A stretch of DNA of 64,000 bases. It comes from Flammeovirga sp. EKP202 (lineage in GTDB: Bacteria; Bacteroidota; Bacteroidia; Cytophagales; Flammeovirgaceae). Each line of letters begins with the position of its first letter. Within the stretch, counting starts at the first letter, position 1. Under the pieces are notes generated by a model. It ran no database searches. It was not told the origin of the DNA and was given only the letters and a program-made list of their open reading frames with translations. This document shows, piece after piece, positions 18,422 to 26,850 of the stretch. A program made the position numbers and the translations under genes. The stretch lies in assembly GCF_014534745.1 (NCBI RefSeq), contig NZ_JACVVP010000007.1, positions 62,001-126,000 on the forward strand, in the 5' to 3' direction.

Positions 18422-20473
18422 CTAAATAAACCAGAGTACTAATACCATAATAAGGAGTAGGAAGATTGACCATGCAATCATACTCTGCGTTCTTTCTCCT
18501 TGAGGTTTTCTAAAGACATCACCGAAGATGGCTAATACTTTAGTGAACAATGTCACGATTCCATCTACGATCACTTTATCAAACCATGCCAACATATGTC
18601 CAAAAACCACATTGACTACAGCGAATAGCTTCACAAAGAAGTCTACTACTTTATCATCAAAACCTCTTACAAATTCTGAAGTATGAATTGTAACTCCCAC
18701 AAAATACTCATCTGCGTGAGGAATATTTTCTAACTTATTTGCTGTAAACAAAGTCGTTTTCACACCTAACTTATATCCTTTATCTAAGTAGGCAAAATTG
18801 TACGACAATTTATGTAATGAAGATGATTTCAATTGTTTTTTGAGAGAAGCAAAAGCATCTTTAAAATAAATAAGATAAGCTCCTCCAGCACCTAATACTA
18901 CAACTCCAATGGATAAGAATAGACCTAACGTATGAACACTTTCCGTGTCAACAGTAGCCAGACTGAGACCATTTTGAAGCCAAGTATGTGATGTTTCAAA
19001 AGGTGATAATGCATAGAAAAACCACAATGTAAAAGCACCCAATAAAATTACAGGCATTGTCATTCTCACATTAACCTCTTTCGGTAAGACCAAACAGTCT
19101 TTGCATACCTTATGATTAGCGATTCCTAATTTCCCAAAGAATACTTGATAAAGTAATCGGATAGAATAAAACGCTGTAAAAGCAGCAGCAGTAAACCCTA
19201 ACAGAGCTAAGAATATCCATTCCCAACTTCCTGTAGATGCCTTCACCAACAGTGATGAAAGTATAGCATCCTTTGAGAGGAATCCAGATGTAAACGGCAA
19301 TCCCATTAAACCTGCAAGACAAATACTGAAACCGATGAAGGTCTTAGGCATATATTGCTTTAAATTACCCATCCAACGAATATCTTGAGGATCAAATCCC
19401 TTACAGATATCACATGAAACTTGATGCATACTATGGATGATAGAACCCGCTCCAAGGAATAAACCTGCTTTAAAGAAAGCGTGGGTAGTAAGATGGAATA
19501 CAGATGCCTCTGGGTCACCTACACCTATTCCAATCATCATATAACCTAACTGCGAAATTGTAGAGTAGGCTAAGATTCGTTTAATATCATTTTGTGATAG
19601 AGCAGAAAATGCTCCTAAGAAGGCTGTTAATCCTCCAATAATCCCAATCAAAAGTTGTATTTCTGCTGGCAATACAAAGAAGCATCTTGCCAATAAATAG
19701 ATGCCAGCAGCCACCATTGTTGCAGCATGGATTAATGCAGAAACCGGTGTTGGTCCTTGCATGGCATCTGGAAGCCATACTGATAACGGCAACTGAGCAG
19801 ATTTACCCATAGCCGCCATTGTTACACCTATACCAACTATATACAATGGAAGAATTTGCAATTGATCAACTTCAGTGGACAAAGCTTCAATACTGACTGT
19901 ACCAAATGTAGAATACAATGTAATAATGGCTACCATAAAGCCTGCATCACCGATTCTATTCAGTACAAATGCTTTTTTAGCGGCTTTAACTGCTTCATTC
20001 TTTTCTCTCCAAAAGCCGATAAGCATATAAGAACAAAAGCCTACTAATTCCCAGAAAAGGTAAAGCATAATAAGATTATCACTTACTAATACCCCAAACA
20101 TGGAAAAAGTAAAAAGACCAAGAAGTGTAAAATATTTTTTATACTTAGGATCACCCTGCATGTAAGCAGATGAAAAAATGTGCACAAATAAGGATACGAT
20201 TGAAACCATTGTCAGGAGCATGCTACTCAACTGATCAATTTTCAAGGTCGCTTTAAAAGAATGCTGACCTAACAAGAACCATTCGTCTTGAAGTACAATA
20301 GGGCTATAATTCCAAGTGTAGTAGAACACACACAAATTCCCTACGACACTTAACCCAATTAAAGTTGTTGCAATCTTGTCTGAATATAAATTCTCCTTTC
20401 TAAAAAATAGGATTAAGGCACCTATCAATGGAGAAAGTAATGTAATCGAAGTTATGGTTTCTAGAAAGTTCAA
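18422..20473 (-). CDS. nuoL: NADH-quinone oxidoreductase subunit L
   Basis: NuoL is the distal proton-pumping subunit of complex I and carries the long lateral helix along the membrane arm. Visible blocks are LYLFWELVGFCSYMLIGFW with its conserved Glu, KSAQLPLSVWLPDAMQGPTP, SALIHAATMVAAGIYLL and RILAYSTISQLGYMM. The C-terminal part (residues 540-650) has the amphipathic lateral helix and ends in one more membrane helix. Length is 683 residues. It is 25 bases downstream of nuoK. Confidence 0.97.
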   Translation of the reverse strand: MNFLETITSITLLSPLIGALILFFRKENLYSDKIATTLIGLSVVGNLCVFYYTWNYSPIVLQDEWFLLGQHSFKATLKIDQLSSMLLTMVSIVSLFVHIFSSAYMQGDPKYKKYFTLLGLFTFSMFGVLVSDNLIMLYLFWELVGFCSYMLIGFWREKNEAVKAAKKAFVLNRIGDAGFMVAIITLYSTFGTVSIEALSTEVDQLQILPLYIVGIGVTMAAMGKSAQLPLSVWLPDAMQGPTPVSALIHAATMVAAGIYLLARCFFVLPAEIQLLIGIIGGLTAFLGAFSALSQNDIKRILAYSTISQLGYMMIGIGVGDPEASVFHLTTHAFFKAGLFLGAGSIIHSMHQVSCDICKGFDPQDIRWMGNLKQYMPKTFIGFSICLAGLMGLPFTSGFLSKDAILSSLLVKASTGSWEWIFLALLGFTAAAFTAFYSIRLLYQVFFGKLGIANHKVCKDCLVLPKEVNVRMTMPVILLGAFTLWFFYALSPFETSHTWLQNGLSLATVDTESVHTLGLFLSIGVVVLGAGGAYLIYFKDAFASLKKQLKSSSLHKLSYNFAYLDKGYKLGVKTTLFTANKLENIPHADEYFVGVTIHTSEFVRGFDDKVVDFFVKLFAVVNVVFGHMLAWFDKVIVDGIVTLFTKVLAIFGDVFRKPQGERTQSMIAWSIFLLLIMVLVLWFI

Positions 20474-20498
20474 AAAGCGTGTTTAATTTATTAACTTC

Positions 20499-20807
20499 TT
20501 ATTCTTCTTTTAATGTATTGACTTTATGTAAATCAACAGATCTAAAGTGTTGAAAAAGTCGGATAATCAATGCAAGGGCAACACATACTTCAGCTGCTGC
20601 TATTACAATGACAAAAATAGAAAAGGCTGTACCTTCTCCAAAGCTTGGATCTCTATGTGAAAAAGCCACTAAGTTAATATTAGCCGCATTCAACATCAAT
20701 TCTACCCCCATTAAGGCTACAATTGCACTTCGTTTTGTTAAGGCTATTGCTAACCCTATACAAAAGAGAAATGCAGAACCTAACATATAATATGAAAACG
20801 GTATCAT
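20499..20807 (-). CDS. nuoK: NADH-quinone oxidoreductase subunit K
   Basis: This small three-helix subunit of the complex I membrane arm is 102 residues long, the usual size. The second helix carries GVELMLNAANINLVAF with the proton-channel Glu, and the third carries VIVIAAAEVCVALALII with the second conserved Glu. NuoJ normally lies directly upstream, but here a cyclophilin-like gene occupies that place, so nuoA-J must be elsewhere in the genome. Confidence 0.97.
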   Translation of the reverse strand: MIPFSYYMLGSAFLFCIGLAIALTKRSAIVALMGVELMLNAANINLVAFSHRDPSFGEGTAFSIFVIVIAAAEVCVALALIIRLFQHFRSVDLHKVNTLKEE

Positions 20808-20857
20808 ACCTATTTGTTTGTTTCAGAAAGCAAATATGCTCTTATTATTATCAGAAT

Positions 20858-21334
20858 TCAAATAAAAGCGGGTTTTCGTGCTAATATTTCTTCTTCAGGG
20901 TAGTCATTAATTGTTATTTTTTCAATTATCTGCCCTTTTTCTATTGAATTAATTTTAACATGATGCGTTGTGGACACCATTCCTATGGGTGAACATACAC
21001 CATCATAATGTGATGCTTCATCACTATCCAGCATAATGACTAATCGATCTGACACATGATAAGGATCTGCACCTACAAAAGATAGAAAACCGTACTTATG
21101 AGGTTTTGTATTAAAGTCTACACGAGTAAGTGGTCTCTCAGCAAAAGCTACAAACTCTTTTTGCGGTCCTATTTTGGTCACACCATCCTCTACTTTAAAT
21201 TCTACTACCCATTGATCATAAACATTTGCATTTACTAAATCAACAAATCGTTTTGTGGCTATGGGTGCATCTTCTTCTTTAAAAAGAAAAAAATCATATT
21301 GCTCTCCATCGATTAGAAACTCCGCAATCAGCAT
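20858..21334 (-). CDS. Cyclophilin-like protein, probably without isomerase activity
   Basis: The order of segments follows the cyclophilin peptidyl-prolyl isomerase fold: APIATKRFVDLVNANVYD matches the first helix and loop, YGFLSFVGAD the central strand, and CSPIGMVSTTHHVKINSIEK the late 'FG.V..G..V...I' block. The catalytic region (F-H-R-x-x-x-x-F-x-x-Q-G-G) is replaced by QWVVEFKVEDGVTKIGP, so the active-site Arg and Gln are missing. Length is 158 residues and no signal peptide is present. It lies 50 bases upstream of nuoK in the same direction and probably heads the nuoKLMN transcript, but no functional link to complex I is known. Confidence 0.5.
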   Translation of the reverse strand: MLIAEFLIDGEQYDFFLFKEEDAPIATKRFVDLVNANVYDQWVVEFKVEDGVTKIGPQKEFVAFAERPLTRVDFNTKPHKYGFLSFVGADPYHVSDRLVIMLDSDEASHYDGVCSPIGMVSTTHHVKINSIEKGQIIEKITINDYPEEEILARKPAFI

Positions 21335-21367
21335 TCAAATATTGTATTAATCAGTACTGTTTTTTGG

Positions 21368-21375
21368 CAAATATA
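21368..21375 (-). promoter_or_regulatory. Promoter -7 element ahead of the cyclophilin-like/nuoKLMN unit
   Basis: On the minus strand TATATTTG matches TAnnTTTG, 34 bases before the start codon of the cyclophilin-like gene. A terminator for the upstream regulator gene lies just beyond it, which supports a new transcript starting here. Confidence 0.45.
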
Positions 21376-21398
21376 CTGAATAGGAATTATGAAAAAAA

Positions 21399-21433
21399 TA
21401 AAAGCCTAACTGCATTAAGCAATTAGGCTTTTT
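21399..21433 (-). terminator. Terminator of the OmpR-type regulator gene
   Basis: The hairpin pairs AAAAGCCTAA with TTAGGCTTTT, extended by TGC/GCA. An A-rich run on the left becomes a U-run on the minus strand. It starts 22 bases after the stop codon at 21455. Confidence 0.8.
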
Positions 21434-21454
21434 AGTAGAATGACTTAAATAAAA

Positions 21455-22237
21455 TTAGTCTTGCACTAAGAATTTAAATCCGATACCATGAACGTTTAAT
21501 ATCTCGATAGTTGGATCATCTTTTAAGTATTTTCTCAAACGAGACATAAATACATCCAAACTACGACCTTTGTAATAATCATCATCACCCCAAACTTCTT
21601 GTAAGATATACTCACGTTTGATCAATGTATTACGGTGACGGTGTAAGAATCTCAACAATTCAGCTTCACGAGTTGTTAATTTTCTTGTGTCTTCACCAAT
21701 ACTTAATTTTTGGTAAGGGAAATCTAAGATATAGTTACCAATATTGATTTGATGAGGATCGTCTTCGTTACCTACTTCAACTTTAGGCTCAGATTTTTGA
21801 CGCTTCAAGATCACCTCAATACGAAGTAATAATTCTTCTACGTTTACTGGTTTAGTAACATAGTCATCAGCACCAATTCTGAACGCTTTTATTTTGTCTT
21901 TTGGTAAATTGTTAGAAGACATAAATAAGATCGGAATATATGGATCTTTAGCTCTTATTTCTTCAGCCAAAGTGTATCCATCTTTGTGGGGCATCATCAC
22001 ATCCATGATAATTAAATCATAGTCTGCTTTGTCGTATTCTTTCATGCCTTCCACTCCGTCCTCGGCATGGTTTACAGCATAACCTCTGATGTCTAAATAT
22101 TTTTTCACAAGAGAGGCTATAATTCTATCATCCTCTACTAGAAGAATCTTCACTGCATCCATAGTATTATAATAAGTTTTATGTAATAATGATGTATATA
22201 TATATTGTTTTACTTTGTACAAAACAGATATACGCAA
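21455..22237 (-). CDS. OmpR/PhoB-type response regulator
   Basis: A receiver domain starts at MDAVKILLVEDD. Its phospho-acceptor is the Asp in IIMDVMMPHKDG (Asp54 if counted from that Met), with the conserved Lys in DDYVTKPVNVEE. The C-terminal winged helix includes RKLTTREAELLRFLHRH and GRSLDVFMSRLRKYLKDDP. It should bind DNA as a dimer when phosphorylated. The Met at residue 26 (first base 22162) is the more likely start, because the preceding 25 codons do not resemble the family. No partner kinase is adjacent. A hybrid kinase lies 6 kb away, but its own receiver domain makes a link uncertain. Confidence 0.93.
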   Translation of the reverse strand: MRISVLYKVKQYIYTSLLHKTYYNTMDAVKILLVEDDRIIASLVKKYLDIRGYAVNHAEDGVEGMKEYDKADYDLIIMDVMMPHKDGYTLAEEIRAKDPYIPILFMSSNNLPKDKIKAFRIGADDYVTKPVNVEELLLRIEVILKRQKSEPKVEVGNEDDPHQINIGNYILDFPYQKLSIGEDTRKLTTREAELLRFLHRHRNTLIKREYILQEVWGDDDYYKGRSLDVFMSRLRKYLKDDPTIEILNVHGIGFKFLVQD

Positions 22238-22326
22238 TAACTACTGAGAAGTTTTAAATAACAAGTTTAAACAAATGTTAATTGCGTAAAAAATGTTATA
22301 ATACAATTTATTCTTGGTGATATTCA

Positions 22327-23409
22327 TCACTCTTCTTCATTGAAGAAGATCATGTAATAATTCATATTTCTCTCAGAATCATACCCTTTCTCCACATTTT
22401 GCTCATTTCCGCTAATGGTGATATTTATCTTCTTATCTAATTTGATAATACTTTTAAATTCTTTCTTAGACTTACGAACTGCTTCCTTAGAAACTTTGAA
22501 TTCATCGAAAACTGGGATCTCTTTTTTCTCTTGAAAATCGACTTTATATTCCTGAAATGCTTCGATAGCTTCAGGTTCCTCAATCACGTTATTTTCAAAA
22601 TCAACTACATTAAAATCCTCTTTTTCGTTGAAATACTTTAAAGATCGATTTAATAAATCAATTTGTGCAGGTTTTTCTACGGCATGGTCTTCATTGAAAA
22701 CCTCTTCCACAAAACCGACACACATATCTAAATAATTTTTTGTATGAAAGAAATTATCTTCCCTAGGCTTCAGTTGTAGGTAAGACTCTTTCCAATACAG
22801 TGCCTCCACGGATCTAGTAGGACTGTCTTTCAACATGACCTTATACCCTTTCTCCTCTTCGCACTTAAAAATCAGACAACCTTTATCCAATTTTTTCACG
22901 CTGACACCTTCGCTCTGCTCTAATTCAAAATTACCTACATCTGTTTTATCTCCAACAGTTAAAAACATTTCTTTATGTTCTGCCTTAAACAAACCAATTG
23001 CATCAACTACATCACCGTCAACAACACAATCTCTCAGTACAGCAACAAACAGTTCTCCTCCTTTTATTCTTGGGTGAGTAGAAGCTTCAAAAAGAAGTTC
23101 TGCCATTTCTCTTGATCGCGTCATGAATTGTTCATAAGGATTAGAGAAAATAGCTTCAGTAGCTGTAAATACTTCGTTGTCGGTAAAAGACTCTTGACCT
23201 TCTGGGGCTGCAAAATGGTACATTGGACCCGGCTTAAACGACTTCAAGAAATAATCCATTACTGATTTGTACAATGGACTATAGTTTTCAATTTCAATTT
23301 CAAACTCTGCTAATTCTATCGGTTCCTCCTGTGTCTTATTACCCACTTTATGTATTACTAACTGGGATAATTTTACATTGGATAAATCAAATGATTTTAT
23401 CTTGCTCAT
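22327..23409 (-). CDS. NdpA/YejK-type 37-kDa nucleoid-associated protein
   Basis: The protein fits the nucleoid-associated family PF04245: an N-terminal block LSQLVIHKVGNK, the segment ELLFEASTHPRIKGGELFVA, a central VDAIGLFKAEHKEMFLTV strand, and LYWKESYLQLKPREDNFFHT with the characteristic 'WK..FL...' pattern. Length is 360 residues. E. coli YejK binds the chromosome, but its exact role is unknown. The gene stands alone between the OmpR-type regulator and the divergent DUF3467 gene. Confidence 0.8.
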   Translation of the reverse strand: MSKIKSFDLSNVKLSQLVIHKVGNKTQEEPIELAEFEIEIENYSPLYKSVMDYFLKSFKPGPMYHFAAPEGQESFTDNEVFTATEAIFSNPYEQFMTRSREMAELLFEASTHPRIKGGELFVAVLRDCVVDGDVVDAIGLFKAEHKEMFLTVGDKTDVGNFELEQSEGVSVKKLDKGCLIFKCEEEKGYKVMLKDSPTRSVEALYWKESYLQLKPREDNFFHTKNYLDMCVGFVEEVFNEDHAVEKPAQIDLLNRSLKYFNEKEDFNVVDFENNVIEEPEAIEAFQEYKVDFQEKKEIPVFDEFKVSKEAVRKSKKEFKSIIKLDKKINITISGNEQNVEKGYDSERNMNYYMIFFNEEE

Positions 23410-23793
23410 TTATAAATATTAAAGGGTATTGTTGGAGAATCCTTCTCCGCACTGAAATTCCAAAAAACTTTCAATATTAACAAATTGAACTTACAATCTT
23501 TCAAGTCTAAATCATCAAAAGTGTTTAAACACTCTGTATCATAGACTTATAAATATATTAAATTTTACAAAAAAGACACACATATCCTTTTCATATTTAT
23601 CCCTCATTTTTGAAAAGTATTCAATAAAATGGTGATTTATTGTAAATCTCTTATTCGTTACTCTTCTGTTTTTCTGAAGAGTAGAAAGTTTTAATATTTA
23701 CTAACAAACTCAATCCAACGTATTTTCTTTGTTTTATATCTCATTTTTTTGAAATTTGGAGCTCAACTTTGAGTATTATTAATTCAATATAAA
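23410..23793. other. Intergenic region between the NdpA-like and DUF3467 genes
   Basis: This AT-rich spacer of 384 bases separates two divergent genes. It contains one clean hairpin at 23659-23683 (arms TACTCTTC and GAAGAGTA, 9-base loop) and a second weak one (CTTTTCA / TGAAAAG, near 23587-23619). The promoters of both genes must lie here, but I cannot place them with confidence. No small gene is convincing. Confidence 0.6.
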
Positions 23794-24114
23794 ATGGATC
23801 AAGAAAAAAAACCTGAAAATCAAATCAACATCGAGTTGACAGACGATGTTGCTGAAGGAGTTTATGCCAATTTAGCCATGATTGCTCACTCTAATAGTGA
23901 ATTTGTAGTAGACTTCATCAGAATGATGCCAGGTGTACCTAAAGCAAAAGTAAAATCTAGAATTATCCTTACTCCAGAGCATGCCAAACGTTTATATATG
24001 GCACTTCAAGATAATTTAAAGAAATATGAGGCTCAATTTGGTCCTATCGGAAAAACGGAGGAAGCGCCTAAGTTTCCAATGAATTTCGGAATGACAAATA
24101 CTGACCCTCAATAA
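23794..24114 (+). CDS. DUF3467 domain-containing protein
   Basis: This small Bacteroidota-widespread protein has no established function. The DUF3467 pattern is clear: INIELTDDVAEGVYANLAMI, followed by HSNSEFVVDFIRMMPGVPKA and SRIILTPEHAKRLYMALQDN. It is 106 residues long and cytosolic, with no membrane segment. The same 'YANLA.I.HS..EF..DF' layout occurs across phyla, which suggests a conserved intracellular binding role (inference). A bidirectional terminator follows. Confidence 0.9.
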   Translation: MDQEKKPENQINIELTDDVAEGVYANLAMIAHSNSEFVVDFIRMMPGVPKAKVKSRIILTPEHAKRLYMALQDNLKKYEAQFGPIGKTEEAPKFPMNFGMTNTDPQ

Positions 24115-24129
24115 GTTCTACAAAGCAAT

Positions 24130-24164
24130 AAAAAAGGGATGCTCTTCAAAGTCATCCCTTTTTT
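24130..24164. terminator. Bidirectional terminator between DUF3467 and csaA
   Basis: Arms GGGATG and CATCCC are extended by A6/T6 pairs. It lies between convergent genes and directly abuts the csaA stop codon at 24166. Confidence 0.85.
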
Positions 24165-24165
24165 G

Positions 24166-24495
24166 TTACCCGATTTTTAGTCCATTTAGAATTTTCTCGT
24201 CAGTGGTGAGCAATGTCACACCCTCCTTCCATATTGCTCCTAGAACAAGGCATTCGGACATAAAATTAGCAATCTGCTTTGGAGGAAAATTTACAACGGC
24301 TATTACCTGTTTTCCTATTAGATTTTCGGGTGAATATCTATCTGTAATTTGAGCAGAAGTCTTTTTCACACCCAAATCTCCAAAATCAATAAATAATTTA
24401 TAGGCCGGCTTTTTAGCTTCTTTAAAAATTTCCGCATTAATCACAGTACCTACTCTTAAATCTATTTTCGCAAAGTCATCCCAATTGATCGTCAT
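24166..24495 (-). CDS. csaA: tRNA-binding protein, CsaA type
   Basis: This is a stand-alone EMAP/Arc1p-type OB-fold tRNA-binding domain of 109 residues. Typical sequences are FAKIDLRVGTVINAE, YKLFIDFGDLGVKKTSAQIT, the GKQVIAVVNFPPKQIANF block and SECLVLGA. In Bacillus CsaA is described as an export-related chaperone; the same fold binds tRNA in synthetases. It lies 9 bases downstream of the 316-residue membrane protein gene and is probably co-transcribed with it. Confidence 0.92.
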   Translation of the reverse strand: MTINWDDFAKIDLRVGTVINAEIFKEAKKPAYKLFIDFGDLGVKKTSAQITDRYSPENLIGKQVIAVVNFPPKQIANFMSECLVLGAIWKEGVTLLTTDEKILNGLKIG

Positions 24496-24504
24496 TACTT
24501 CACC

Positions 24505-25455
24505 TTATTGGCTGATTATTTTTTTCACTGACCCATCTCTATTTAATTTAGCTTCAACTGTAGTCAAAACTTTTGCACCATAAGAATTTACCTCACGGTA
24601 CTTCATCATCACATTTAGATATTTCCCTTTTTCAGTGATTAAGGTTCTTACGTGTTCAAAACTTTTAGGGTCATTCATGTCTTTTTTCACATGATCAACA
24701 AATACAATTATTGCTCCCTCATCATCTAGTAAATCTTCTAGGTCCTCTTTTAACTTGATCTCTTCATAAAGACCCTCTACTCCTTTTGGATTAAAATCTT
24801 CATCTACTTCAGCTAGTTCATCTCTCGCGTCATCAAATTCTTTATCATTCATCAAGGCAATTGCCTTTTCTACCTTTAGTTCGTTATCAAGCTGAATGAC
24901 TTTCTTTTCTAATGCTGCTACTTTTCTTTTGCTGTAAGAAGTATCAATTTTTGCGAAATACACTTTCGTTTTCTTGATATTCCTCTCTTTGAGATAGTTC
25001 TTTGTCTTTGTGATGTTTTCTTCATTAACGACCACAAACAACTTATCCTTAACAACTTTTACCTGATCTGTTTTAAAATCTTCATCGATCAAATCAATGT
25101 ATTTCTGACAAGATCCTAACCACTTCTTCTGAAGGCAAACCTTTGCATTAGTCAATGCAACTTCATTCAACTCTGTCCTTAATAGCTCAACACTGTCCGG
25201 CTTATAACTACTTCCAATTACGTTTAATTGTATTTTAGCTTGAGTTAAACTCTCTACTTTGCCTTGTTTGATAAATTTCTGAATGCTAACAAATCGATTT
25301 TCATCAAATTGTAGTGTATTCTTTATTTCACCCGCAAAGAAGAAATAAGACACCGTGCCGATAAATAAAATAATGATGACACCTAAAAAATATAAGATAG
25401 CCTTTTTCATGACAAGTTCTGTTAGTTTAATTATTAAGTCATTATACAAGCTCAA
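24505..25455 (-). CDS. Membrane-anchored helical repeat protein of unknown function
   Basis: I do not recognise the family. Starting at the Met at residue 16 (first base 25410), it has a short basic N-terminus and one membrane helix (LYFLGVIIILFIGTVSYFFF), then a soluble, strongly charged helical body of about 270 residues. Pieces such as ARDELAEVDEDFNPKGVEGL and VYFAKIDTSYSKRKVAALEK suggest degenerate TPR-like repeats. The cellular side is unclear. It precedes csaA by 9 bases. Its upstream region (25456-25953) contains two strong palindromes. Confidence 0.65.
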   Translation of the reverse strand: MSLYNDLIIKLTELVMKKAILYFLGVIIILFIGTVSYFFFAGEIKNTLQFDENRFVSIQKFIKQGKVESLTQAKIQLNVIGSSYKPDSVELLRTELNEVALTNAKVCLQKKWLGSCQKYIDLIDEDFKTDQVKVVKDKLFVVVNEENITKTKNYLKERNIKKTKVYFAKIDTSYSKRKVAALEKKVIQLDNELKVEKAIALMNDKEFDDARDELAEVDEDFNPKGVEGLYEEIKLKEDLEDLLDDEGAIIVFVDHVKKDMNDPKSFEHVRTLITEKGKYLNVMMKYREVNSYGAKVLTTVEAKLNRDGSVKKIISQ

Positions 25456-25665
25456 ATGCTTACAACTTGAAAATTAATAAAAACATATTCAATAAAAAAA
25501 AACAATAGAAGGTGAAAATATTAAGAAAAGAAAAACAATCATTGAATCATATAATTGACTTCTACTAAGATTTAGAAATAGTTTCATTTTTCATCATGAA
25601 AGATGAAATAGGTCTATCAAAAAAATATTTTTTTATTATTGTTCTAAAGCAAAAAAGAACATCAA

Positions 25666-25687
25666 ATTAAATTTCGCGAAATTTAAT
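25666..25687. repeat. Perfect 22-base palindrome
   Basis: Each half reads ATTAAATTTCG towards the centre, and the two halves are exact reverse complements with no spacer. The central CGCG is unusual in such AT-rich DNA. It lies about 256 bases upstream of the preferred start of the membrane-anchored protein. It is more likely a protein-binding site than an RNA hairpin because it has no loop. Confidence 0.6.
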
Positions 25688-25922
25688 ATTTACAAAATAT
25701 AAGCAAACGATTAGTTATTATAACATTATTTTTAACATATATACACAACCAATCATAATTCACTGAAAATATCAAAAAAGAAAAGAAACATCAGTCAACA
25801 TTATGCATAAGCTTCTTTATTTGATAGAAAAACTCAAAGTCCTTGGATATTTATAAAAAAACTTGCTATATTTATATTATAAAACAGCAATAAGAAATAG
25901 TTTTTGGGTTATTAAAGGAATT

Positions 25923-25953
25923 AAAAAGTCAATGGTGATGCCGTTGACTTTTT
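25923..25953. terminator. Terminator of truA
   Basis: Arms AAAAAGTCAATGG and CCGTTGACTTTTT (one T-G pair) enclose the loop TGATG. It abuts the truA stop codon. Because of T-runs on both sides it could also stop plus-strand transcription. Confidence 0.85.
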
Positions 25954-26751
25954 TTATTTTAACTCATCTTCGTAACTAATTGCATTAAGATTTAAACCGG
26001 ATGCAGGAGCTACATACCCTAGCTGTGTTTTATCTTCACTTATCTGTAATGCATTTTTAATATCTTCCATACTCAATTCTCCCTTACCTAACATAAATAG
26101 AGTTCCTATCATAAGACGTACCTGATTTCGCATAAATCCTTTGCCATGAACATGAAAAATATAACTTTTCTCAGGAAAAAAAGAGGCTGACATCCTATCA
26201 TTTTCTTTGATCTCACAATAGTCTATTGTTCTAACCAAAGATGTGCCCTCTTTAGGTTGTTTACAAAAACGACCAAAATAATGCTCACCTTCATACAATT
26301 TCGCTCCTTCTTTCATCAATTCTAAGTCCAAGTCGTGCGTTATATTTGTCATAAAAGGTGCGCAAAAAGGATGGTTTTTCTCTCCAAAAGAAAATAGATA
26401 TTGATACTCTTTCCTTTTTGAACTTTGGATAATATTGAACTCATCTCCTACTTTTTGAATAGACAAAGCTCTAATATCATTGGGTAAGTTTTTGTTAAAC
26501 AACTCGAAAAATTCCTCTTCGTTCAATTCCTCCCACACAAATAATTCAAAGGCTGAGTGATTAGCAGACACGTAAGTATCAGTTCGTGAAGTTCCTAATG
26601 TCTTAAATTTCACTTCACCTCCCAACACAAAGTTGATCGTCTTATTGATCATCCCTTGCACTGTTTTTAATCCTGGCTGTACCATCCAACCGTGAAATCT
26701 ATACCCTATATACTGTACCTCAATTAAATAATTATATCTTTGTTTTTTCAT
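25954..26751 (-). CDS. truA: tRNA pseudouridine(38-40) synthase
   Basis: TruA converts uridines 38-40 of the tRNA anticodon arm to pseudouridine. The catalytic Asp58 is in GTSRTDTYVSA, where the usual family motif is GRTDxGVHA, so this is a somewhat divergent branch. Other family parts are YRFHGWMVQPGLKTVQG at the N-terminus and KGFMRNQVRLMIGTLFMLGKG near the C-terminus. Length is 265 residues. It is divergent from the GNAT gene with 99 bases between the starts, and carries its own terminator. Confidence 0.92.
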   Translation of the reverse strand: MKKQRYNYLIEVQYIGYRFHGWMVQPGLKTVQGMINKTINFVLGGEVKFKTLGTSRTDTYVSANHSAFELFVWEELNEEEFFELFNKNLPNDIRALSIQKVGDEFNIIQSSKRKEYQYLFSFGEKNHPFCAPFMTNITHDLDLELMKEGAKLYEGEHYFGRFCKQPKEGTSLVRTIDYCEIKENDRMSASFFPEKSYIFHVHGKGFMRNQVRLMIGTLFMLGKGELSMEDIKNALQISEDKTQLGYVAPASGLNLNAISYEDELK

Positions 26752-26850
26752 GAGTTTAATTAATTCACAATAGTTAGGAACTATCTGCTGTCAGTCCACT
26801 AACCTCAACTGTTTTCTTACGTCTTTATAGATAAAATAAATTATTTCAGT

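Larger units (their letters stand above)
25456..25953. other. Palindrome-rich intergenic region upstream of the membrane-anchored protein gene
   Basis: This very AT-rich spacer of 498 bases has no believable coding frame. It contains a near-perfect 27-base palindrome at 25582-25608, a perfect 22-base palindrome at 25666-25687, and at its right end the truA terminator. The stretch 25850-25950 could produce a short plus-strand RNA ending at that terminator, but nothing confirms it. Confidence 0.6.
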
